Positions 18,667 through 26,228 of a stretch of DNA of 35,396 nucleotides are shown in pieces. Made by a program: the position numbers and the translations under genes. Each line of letters opens with the position of its first letter. Position 1 is the stretch's first letter. Source of the DNA: Caldifarciminota bacterium (lineage in GTDB: Bacteria > Hydrothermota > 32-111). The notes below the pieces were generated by a model. The model saw only the letters and a program-made list of their open reading frames with translations. It ran no database searches and was not told the DNA's origin. Location: assembly GCA_030592285.1 (NCBI GenBank), contig JAUVJU010000005.1, forward strand, positions 1-35,396. The letters run 5' to 3'.

Positions 18667-18795
18667 ATGAAAGAGCAAATTTATTCTATGATAGGGATGT
18701 ATATCCGACACAGTCGTATATACGCCCAAAACAGAATGATATCCGACACTGTCGGATATAAAACATTATCGGAAATCGTATGTATAAAGAGATGA
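18667..18795 (+). CDS. Small 42-codon ORF, weak XRE/HTH-like resemblance
   Basis: Strong SD AAGGAGG just upstream; MKEQIYSMIGMYIRHSRIYAQNRMISDTVGYKTLSEIVCIKR*; ends 4 nt before trmO start. Confidence 0.35.
   Translation: MKEQIYSMIGMYIRHSRIYAQNRMISDTVGYKTLSEIVCIKR
18699..18759. promoter_or_regulatory. Pair of palindromic operator-like sites upstream of trmO
   Basis: GTATATCCGAC-aca-GTCGTATATAC (18699-18723, one mismatch) and ATATCCGACA-c-TGTCGGATAT (18739-18759, perfect); centres 38 bp apart. Confidence 0.45.
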
Positions 18796-18799
18796 AATT

Positions 18800-19285
18800 A
18801 TGAATGAAATAAAGTACAAGCCAATTGGGGTCGTTCATTCTCTATTTAAAGAACCTAAGGGGACACCTATCCAACCTGCAGGTGCTAAAAATAGTGATGG
18901 AACAGTTAAGCTATTTCCTGAATATGCTGAGGGCTTAAAAGATTTGGAAGGTTTTTCTCACATTATTTTGATATATCACTTTCATTTATCCAAGGAAGCG
19001 TCCTTAAAAGTGAAGCCGTATATGGATATCAAAATGCACGGAGTCTTTGCAATGCGAGGTCCAAGTAGGCCAAATCCGGTCGGCATATCAGTAGTGCGTC
19101 TTGTCAGGATTGAAGAGAATATACTATATATCCAAGATGTAGATGTTGTAGATGGAACTCCTCTTCTAGATATAAAACCTTATGTGCCGGAATTTGACAT
19201 AAGAAAAGTAGAGAAAATAGGGTGGCTTGAGAAAAATGTACATAAACTTTCAAAAACAAAAGATGATGAGAGATTCATAAAATGA
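18800..19285 (+). CDS. trmO: TrmO / TsaA-like tRNA (N6-threonylcarbamoyladenosine37-N6)-methyltransferase family
   Basis: PIGVVHSLFKEPKGTPIQP, GFSHIILIYHFH, GVFAMRGPSRPNPVGISVVRLV, VDVVDGTPLLDIKPYVPEFD. Confidence 0.92.
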   Translation: MNEIKYKPIGVVHSLFKEPKGTPIQPAGAKNSDGTVKLFPEYAEGLKDLEGFSHIILIYHFHLSKEASLKVKPYMDIKMHGVFAMRGPSRPNPVGISVVRLVRIEENILYIQDVDVVDGTPLLDIKPYVPEFDIRKVEKIGWLEKNVHKLSKTKDDERFIK

Positions 19286-19326
19286 TTTGTGCGATTTCCG
19301 ATAACAGTGGATATGAGGCCACAGCC

Positions 19327-19409
19327 TTCGGCTTCCGCCCAAATCCTTGCTTTACTCACTATTTACAAAGCAATGTGATTAATACGGTTAAATTTGTTCG
19401 GCGGAGGCT
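19327..19409. repeat. attC-like imperfect nested hairpin (speculative)
   Basis: Outer arms GGCTTCCGCC / GGCGGAGGCT, inner arms TTGCTTT / AAAGCAA. Confidence 0.25.
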
Positions 19410-19528
19410 TCCTTTGAAACTATTGCAGGCTAACACAGAATTTCATAAAACACTCGGGGGCAAACTCTAAAATTTTCCTTCTGAACATTACACTAAATTT
19501 TAGCTCTTAGGGAATGGTCTTACCCCCA

Positions 19529-20074
19529 TTAGATGAACACACAGTTAAGCCTTTTGTTTCTTTCTTCAAATTCTATAGGACTAAGATATCCTAATGTTGA
19601 ATGTAATCTAATATTGTTATAATAATATATATACTCCTCAAATGCAACACTTAATGCTTTCAATGTTTCAAATCTGTATTTATTCAAAAACTCTCGTTTA
19701 AGTGTACTGAAAAATGATTCCATTACTGCATTATCATAACAATTTCCTGTACCACTCATACTTTGTTTAATTTTCCGAATTCTTAACTCTTTCTTTACTT
19801 CTTCGCTCCTGTATTCTGATCCTTTGTCTGAATGAAATATCATTTCTTCTTTTGTATTCCTCTTTATTTCTGCTTTAAAGAAGGCTTGTGTTATTATTGA
19901 TGCATTTCTTCTGGTCTTTATTTCATACCCCACTGCATTTCTGGAACATAAATCCAATATTGCACATATATATACTTTGCTCTTTTTTGTCCAGGTCTCT
20001 GTAATATCGCTGACCCATTTCTCATCTGGTTGCTCTACTGTAAAGTTCTGTTGTAGTATATTAACATTCGGAAA
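19529..20074 (-). pseudogene. IS3-family transposase OrfB, 5'-truncated remnant
   Basis: Open frame extends upstream of the listed ATG: LQQNFTVEQPDEKWVSDITETWTKKSKVYICAILDLCSRNAVGYEI...HSDKGSEY...NAVMESFFSTLKREF; N-terminal part and OrfA absent, stops just upstream. Confidence 0.85.
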
Positions 20075-20172
20075 AAATAGAATATAATACTATTAATAAT
20101 AAATAAATAGTTTACGTTCAAAAAACTATTTCCTTAAATTTTTATATAAATAGAACTTATACTACATCTTAA

Positions 20173-20388
20173 ATGGTTATTGGCAAGATGAAAGTCAACA
20201 GGGAAAGAGTTGATTTTTATAGAGAAAAGCACTATACTAAAGTCCAAAAGAACAAGGACTGAAAATGGACAAAAAAAACAATTAAACTTCGAAAAGAAGT
20301 TAATAGAATGTATTTTGAAGATGGCATTTCAAAGATTAGGATTGCAAAATGGAAAGAACGGAAATTTTGGAAATTATCCAAAGTATAA
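20173..20388 (+). pseudogene. HTH transposase-like remnant interrupted by an in-frame TGA
   Basis: MVIGKMKVNRERVDFYREKHYTKVQKNKD*KWTKKTIKLRKEVNRMYFEDGISKIRIAKWKERKFWKLSKV*. Confidence 0.35.
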
Positions 20389-20523
20389 AGAGAGGGAGCT
20401 ACAAAAAATAGGGTGTTGTTTTTCGTTATTTTTTAGAAAGGAACTCCATTCACGACTTGATAGAGCATGCCGGAGATAAGGATTTCTTGAATTGGCTTAA
20501 AAGTAAATTAAAAGGAGAGTAAA

Positions 20524-21207
20524 ATGATTAAAATATATGGGAAAGTTACGGATTTTGATGATAATTCCGTAACAAATGCTAAAATTGAAATTAAAGATAA
20601 AAACTTCAAAACAATTTATCAAACCCTGTCCGATATAAAAGGTAAATATACTCTCAAATTAAAAAAAGGAACATATACGGCGTTAACTGCGTCCAGGGAT
20701 TATAAGACAAAGAATCTTGAATATTGGGTCTGGAATGTTCCTGCATATCAAGATTTACAGATCAATCCTCGTATTGGTGGATTAGAATTATATGCAATGA
20801 ATGGATTTATACCTCAAGGTGCATATCCTTCTCTAATAATATATTTCCGTCCAATGAGCCTTAAAAGATTTAAAGAGGAAGAAGGAAATTTTAAATCGAA
20901 AATTACAATTGATATTGCACCTGATCTTTCAAAGAATGATATTGAATTAAAGATTAACAACGAGCAGGTTAATATACTTGAAATAAATAAGATTAAAGAA
21001 TTTGCCGGGAACGATCAATCAATATTTGCATATTTAATTCAATCGGAACTTCCCGCTGATTGGAAAAAAGCGGAATATCTTTACATAAGTTTGGCATTAA
21101 TTGATTCCGAGACCAACGAAAGAGGTGAGGGTTGCTTATTTTATTCGTATAATTCACACCAAAAAGATATCATTACCACAAAAAAATGTCCCTTCTATTA
21201 CACATAA
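20524..21207 (+). CDS. Carboxypeptidase-regulatory-like (CarboxypepD_reg) domain protein
   Basis: IKIYGKVTDFDDNSVTNAKIEIKDKNFKTIYQTLSDIKGKYTLKLKKGTYT; strong SD AAAGGAGAG. Confidence 0.65.
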   Translation: MIKIYGKVTDFDDNSVTNAKIEIKDKNFKTIYQTLSDIKGKYTLKLKKGTYTALTASRDYKTKNLEYWVWNVPAYQDLQINPRIGGLELYAMNGFIPQGAYPSLIIYFRPMSLKRFKEEEGNFKSKITIDIAPDLSKNDIELKINNEQVNILEINKIKEFAGNDQSIFAYLIQSELPADWKKAEYLYISLALIDSETNERGEGCLFYSYNSHQKDIITTKKCPFYYT

Positions 21208-21268
21208 GAATACAAATATCGTAGGAGGACCATTCGACAAGCTCATGACAAACAAGAAAGAGGGTCAA

Positions 21269-21295
21269 CATATTCTTCAGATTATTCGGAATATG
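21269..21295. repeat. Dispersed hairpin repeat, copy 2
   Basis: CATATTC-TTCAGATTATTCG-GAATATG. Confidence 0.5.
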
Positions 21296-21427
21296 CAACC
21301 TTTACTTGTGTGACAGAACAGAAAAGATAGAATATGAAGGGGCAAAGGTATTAGTATAAAGGTATTCCTATATAACCTAAAAATGGAACATTTTTTATTG
21401 GTAACAACACAATATCAATCAATTATC

Positions 21428-21456
21428 TTGACTGTTATCCAATTCTTTGGTATAAG
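21428..21456 (+). promoter_or_regulatory. sigma70-like promoter for smc-ftsY
   Basis: TTGACT, 17-nt spacer, TATAAG, 26 nt upstream of start. Confidence 0.55.
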
Positions 21457-21481
21457 TTATTGATTAATTTCTGGAGGATTG

Positions 21482-24400
21482 TTGTATTTAAATGAAATTC
21501 GCCTTTATGGTTTTAAATCTTTTCCTGATCCGATCAACCTAAGACTTAATAGGGGCATTACTGGTTTTGTAGGACCCAATGGCAGTGGTAAGAGCAATGT
21601 TGTTGATGCAATAAGATGGGTTCTTGGCGAACAATCAGGCAAAGAATTAAGGGCATCTGTAATGGATGATTTGATATTTAATGGTACATATAAGAGGAAA
21701 CCATCAAATCTTTCCGATGTATCATTAAAATTCATTAATGATGGTGAATTACCCCTTGATTTTTCGGAAATTGAATTTGAGAGAAAATTATACAGAACAG
21801 GGGAATCACAGTACCTTATCAATAAGGAATCTGTTCGCCTCAAGGATTTACAGAAGGTGCTTTATGAATCAGGGCTTGGTGTAAAATCATATTCATTATT
21901 TAAGCGGTCTCTTATTGAGGATATTGTTAATAATAAACCAGATGCACTTAGAAACCTTTTTGAAGAGTCTGCCGGTATTTCACAATATAAGCAATCAAGA
22001 AAGGAAACATTAAGAAAATTGATTCAAACACAGGAAAATCTTTACAGGATTGATGATTTAATTGTAGAAGTTGAAAAGCAGCACAGAGAATTAAAAAGGC
22101 AGGCAAATAGGGCAAGTAGATACAATAAGTATAAAACAATTGTAGAAAATCTTACTCAATATGTATTAAAAGAAAAAATAATTAAATATGATGAGCAAAT
22201 TGAACACATTGATAAGGATTTATTAATTAAGAATGAAAGAATAGATGTTTTATCAAAAGATTTAGAAACAATAAAGGAAAAACTGAATTCTCATAAGGAA
22301 GAAAGGCGTAGCGTTCTTAAGGAATTAACAAATGCTATTAATGAAAAAGAGAAGATTCAGGGAAAAACATATGAGATTAGTTCGGAAATAAAACTTGCCG
22401 AACAACAGATGAAACATAATGGTGAAAGAATCACATTTATTAAGGAAAACAGGGAAAAACAGATTAATGCACAGCCATCAAGAAAAGAGAGACAAAATAA
22501 GTATAAGGATAAACTTACACAATTAATTGAAAAGAAAGAAGAAATTTCAGAGCAGATGGCAGGGGATAAGAATAATGAGATTGAAATTATATATAGAGAT
22601 CAAGAAAAGGAATTTAATGATTTTAGGGATGAATTAAGACAAAAGAGAAATAGAATCCTTATTCTTGAATCCGAGAATAAAACCCTGAAATTCAAAATAG
22701 ATAGCATAAGATCACAGTATAATGAAAAGGTTTTAGAAAAGGAAAAAGAACAAGAGAAATTAAAAGAAAAGAATATTGAACTTGAAAATACTATAAAAAA
22801 ATATGATAAGCAGAAAGAAGAACTTAACAAATTAAATACAATGCTTGAAAATATAAATGAAAAATTGGTTTTATTAAAGAAAGATGAAAAAGAATTTAAT
22901 GATGAATTTGATGAGATAAAACATAAAGCAACTGAGAATAACGCATATATCAATCAATTAAGAAACAGAATGAAAGAGAGCAATTCCTCATTTGCAGAAA
23001 TTGAAGAGATTATTGGCGGGCAGGTAAATATGATGAGGAATATGATCAAAGCGGATAAAGAATATGAACAGTATGTTAAATTTGCCTTATCATATTTTCT
23101 CAATACATTTATTGTATCTGTGGATAATATAGAAAAAATTATGAAAACAGATACAGGATTACTTAGCTTTGTAATAATGGATAAAAATATTGTATATGGT
23201 GATTATAAGAACGGATTGGATAAATTTATTGATGCACCTGATTATATTAAAAATATACTTTCAAATTTTGTTATACTTGATGATGATGAGAATATATATG
23301 AAACGGATAATAAATGCTATTATATTGCAAGAAATGGTTTAGTTAAAACACCTGCAGGAATATTTGTTAAATCAGGAGAAACAGAAATATTGAATTTTGA
23401 GGATAAGATCATTAATATAGAAAAAGAAAACAAGGAAATTGAAGTAGAATTAACAAGTATTAAACAAAAGAAAGAATCAATTGTTTCTGACATTGAAACC
23501 ACTTCAAAGGAAAGAGAAGATATTTTAAAAGGTATAACAGAAAATGAACAAAAGAATCAATTTACAGAAAGAAGTATAGAAGCAATAAAAACAGGGATTG
23601 AATCAGGAAATAGTTTAATTAGTAAAATTGAAATACTAATTAATAAAATGCAGACAGAAATATCCAATATTGAGGAAAAAACAGAAAAGAATATAAGCGA
23701 ACAATCAGAATGTGAAAATAGATTGAAAAGCAGTGAGGATGAGATAATAGAAAGGGAAAATGATTATAATAATACAAAAGAAAAATATATTATTTTTAAT
23801 AATAGAAAAGATGAACTTGAAAAGATTCTAAAGGATAGTGATATTGAAGCATCGCTTCTTCAAAAAGAAATGGAAGAACTTAACATAACCATTCAAAAAG
23901 CAGAAGAAGAAATAATGAGCAGCCAGGGGAAAACGGATGAATTAAAGAATCAGACAGCAGAATTGGATAAAGGCATTGAAATTAAAAGAGAAGAAATGCA
24001 AAAATCCCAGACATTACTTATGGGTTCAGCAAAAAGAGTCAATGAATTAGAAACAAAGGAATCAGAAATAGAAATAAGCATTGATGAACTTGCTGAAAAC
24101 GAAGAAGAGAAACAGACCTTAGTAAATGAGTTTAAGGAAGATAAACAGCAACTATTAATTGAGAAAGAAAAGCATTTAACGGAAAAAGGGATTGACCAGC
24201 AGAATGTAGATGAATATTTTGAAATTGAAGATGAACTAATAGAGAAGTATAAAGAAACCGGCGAAGATGAATTAAATCATTTAAAAGAAAAAATGATAAG
24301 AATGGAGCCAATAAATCAATTGGCATTTCAGGAATTTCAGGAAACAGAAGAACGACTTGAAAAAATGAATACACAGAAGAATGATATTCTTAATGCAAGA

Positions 24401-24931
24401 GAAAATCTTGAAAAAACAATAAAAACACTTGATGCAAAGGCAAAAACAGTTTTTGCTCAGTATTTTGATACAATAAGAACGAATTTTAAACAATTATTTT
24501 ATGATATATTTGAATCAGGGCATGCTGACATTATCCTATCTGACGAAAAGAACCCGCTTGATTCGGATATACAGATAATCTTTGAGCCAAAAGAGAAAAA
24601 GGTAGATAAGCTTGTAATGCTGTCTGATGGTGAAAGGGCAATGATGATCATTACTCTTTTATTCTCAATGTATATGGTAAGACCAACGCCTGTATGTATT
24701 ATGGATGAGATTGATGGTCCGCTGGATGATGCGAATGTTGAGAATTTTATTAAATTACTTAAAAGATTTAGAGAAAAGACCCAATTTATTCTTATTACAC
24801 ATAATAAAAGAACTATGGAATTTTGTGATTACCTTTTTGGAGTAACAATGGAAGAATCAGGAGTAACAACAATTGTATCATTGAATCTTCAAACAGTTGC
24901 CAAAAGATTTCATCAAGATAATGTTCAATAA
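21482..24931 (+). CDS. smc: Chromosome partition protein SMC
   Basis: YLNEIRLYGFKSF, GPNGSGKSNVVDAIRWVLGEQ, long coiled coils, hinge, DEIDGPLDDANVENF, THNKRTMEFCDYLFGVTMEESGVT; TTG start 4 nt after GGAGG. Confidence 0.93.
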   Translation: MYLNEIRLYGFKSFPDPINLRLNRGITGFVGPNGSGKSNVVDAIRWVLGEQSGKELRASVMDDLIFNGTYKRKPSNLSDVSLKFINDGELPLDFSEIEFERKLYRTGESQYLINKESVRLKDLQKVLYESGLGVKSYSLFKRSLIEDIVNNKPDALRNLFEESAGISQYKQSRKETLRKLIQTQENLYRIDDLIVEVEKQHRELKRQANRASRYNKYKTIVENLTQYVLKEKIIKYDEQIEHIDKDLLIKNERIDVLSKDLETIKEKLNSHKEERRSVLKELTNAINEKEKIQGKTYEISSEIKLAEQQMKHNGERITFIKENREKQINAQPSRKERQNKYKDKLTQLIEKKEEISEQMAGDKNNEIEIIYRDQEKEFNDFRDELRQKRNRILILESENKTLKFKIDSIRSQYNEKVLEKEKEQEKLKEKNIELENTIKKYDKQKEELNKLNTMLENINEKLVLLKKDEKEFNDEFDEIKHKATENNAYINQLRNRMKESNSSFAEIEEIIGGQVNMMRNMIKADKEYEQYVKFALSYFLNTFIVSVDNIEKIMKTDTGLLSFVIMDKNIVYGDYKNGLDKFIDAPDYIKNILSNFVILDDDENIYETDNKCYYIARNGLVKTPAGIFVKSGETEILNFEDKIINIEKENKEIEVELTSIKQKKESIVSDIETTSKEREDILKGITENEQKNQFTERSIEAIKTGIESGNSLISKIEILINKMQTEISNIEEKTEKNISEQSECENRLKSSEDEIIERENDYNNTKEKYIIFNNRKDELEKILKDSDIEASLLQKEMEELNITIQKAEEEIMSSQGKTDELKNQTAELDKGIEIKREEMQKSQTLLMGSAKRVNELETKESEIEISIDELAENEEEKQTLVNEFKEDKQQLLIEKEKHLTEKGIDQQNVDEYFEIEDELIEKYKETGEDELNHLKEKMIRMEPINQLAFQEFQETEERLEKMNTQKNDILNARENLEKTIKTLDAKAKTVFAQYFDTIRTNFKQLFYDIFESGHADIILSDEKNPLDSDIQIIFEPKEKKVDKLVMLSDGERAMMIITLLFSMYMVRPTPVCIMDEIDGPLDDANVENFIKLLKRFREKTQFILITHNKRTMEFCDYLFGVTMEESGVTTIVSLNLQTVAKRFHQDNVQ

Positions 24932-25808
24932 AATAAAGAATTTTTTTCAAAAGGCAAAATTACCCATAGGAGATCTCATAACCGCATTTAAGGGCGGTTC
25001 ACAGGAATATTTTGAAGAAATTGAAGAGCAATTAATATTAGCAGATATTTCCTTATCAACAACAGAAAAAATCATTAAGGAATTAAAATCATCGGTTAAA
25101 AAGAATCTTATTACAGAGTCAGAACAATTCAGGCAGGAATTATCAAAAATACTAATAAATCTTTTGCCTGAACCTATATATCCCGATTATGAGAAAAAGC
25201 CTATTGTAATAATGGTATATGGAGTGAATGGATCGGGCAAAACAACATCAATTGCAAAATTATCACATTATTATAAAAATAAGGGTTTTAATAAAATCTT
25301 ACTATCAGCAGCTGATACATTCAGAGCAGCAGCAGATGAACAATTAAAAGTATGGTCTAAAAAAACAGGTGTTGATATATATATCAGCGAACAAAAAAGG
25401 GATCCTGCAGCCGTTTCCTATGTATCCTATGAACATGCTTTAAAAGACGAATATGATATTTTGATTATTGATACAGCAGGCAGAATGCATACAAATCAAA
25501 ATTTGATGAATGAGATTGTGAAAATTGATAATGTATTAAGGAAGAAATTTGTAGATATTAATCTTTTTACATTACTTGTTATTGATGGAACAACTGGACA
25601 TAATGCAGTATCTCAGGCAAAACAATTTAGTAATGCTATAAAGACGGATGCACTATTTCTAACAAAGATTGATGGAACAGCAAAGGGTGGAACGGTTATT
25701 TCTATTGCAGATGAATTTGGTATTCCTGTTTCATTTATCGGAACAGGAGAAAGCAGCAATGATCTCTGGTTATTTGATAAAAAGGAATTTATTAAAAATA
25801 TTTTTTAG
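24921..25808 (+). CDS. ftsY: SRP receptor GTPase FtsY (short, NG domain only)
   Basis: GVNGSGKTTSIAKL, AADTFRAAADEQLKVW, DTAGRMHTNQNLM, TKIDGTAKGGTVISI. Confidence 0.95.
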   Translation: MFNKIKNFFQKAKLPIGDLITAFKGGSQEYFEEIEEQLILADISLSTTEKIIKELKSSVKKNLITESEQFRQELSKILINLLPEPIYPDYEKKPIVIMVYGVNGSGKTTSIAKLSHYYKNKGFNKILLSAADTFRAAADEQLKVWSKKTGVDIYISEQKRDPAAVSYVSYEHALKDEYDILIIDTAGRMHTNQNLMNEIVKIDNVLRKKFVDINLFTLLVIDGTTGHNAVSQAKQFSNAIKTDALFLTKIDGTAKGGTVISIADEFGIPVSFIGTGESSNDLWLFDKKEFIKNIF

Positions 25809-25950
25809 TATGTGCAATATGTAAATAAGAGATAAAGCAATTCTTTTCTCTGCTCTGTATATGTCCTTGCGAGCAATATCTATTAATCTTATTCATATGA
25901 TTTTACTAAAGTATCCAATATATAACAAGGATAGATTCACATTCTTGCTT

Positions 25951-26044
25951 AAAAAGACTCAAAAACAAAGGTAGTGTACTTGTTCTGTAAAGAACAAGAG
26001 GGTCTTTATTATATTAATGCGAAAAGATGTTAGTTTTGTTAAAT
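25951..26044. repeat. ~95-bp intergenic element, copy B
   Basis: Homologous to 18227-18320; contains CTTGTTC-TGTAAA-GAACAAG hairpin. Confidence 0.75.
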
Positions 26045-26068
26045 ACCTTAAAAAGGTTTTTTATTCTG

Positions 26069-26096
26069 TTGACAAAAAAATAACTTAGTATAATAT
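26069..26096 (+). promoter_or_regulatory. sigma70-like promoter upstream of the restriction enzyme gene
   Basis: TTGACA, 16-nt spacer, TAATAT. Confidence 0.5.
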
Positions 26097-26129
26097 ATAA
26101 TTAATAAATTTAATATAGGTGGTATTGGT

Positions 26130-26228
26130 ATGAAAATAAATTTATTGATCAACTATTTTATTAGTGATTTTTACAAGTGTAGAGATAGGTATATTGATAT
26201 AATTATTGGAGCAGAGTTTTATGAGTGA
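26130..26228 (+). CDS. Possible 32-codon leader ORF overlapping the R-M-S start
   Basis: AGGTGG SD; MKINLLINYFISDFYKCRDRYIDIIIGAEFYE*; its frame overlaps the downstream ATG (26221) by 8 nt (ATGAGTGA). Confidence 0.4.
   Translation: MKINLLINYFISDFYKCRDRYIDIIIGAEFYE

Noticed and set aside
19282-19470. 62-aa ORF after trmO
   Set aside because: Overlaps hairpin structures, no family resemblance and no SD
20210-20479. 89-aa ORF
   Set aside because: The HTH-like signal is in another frame of the same DNA (20173-20388), so this frame is likely spurious
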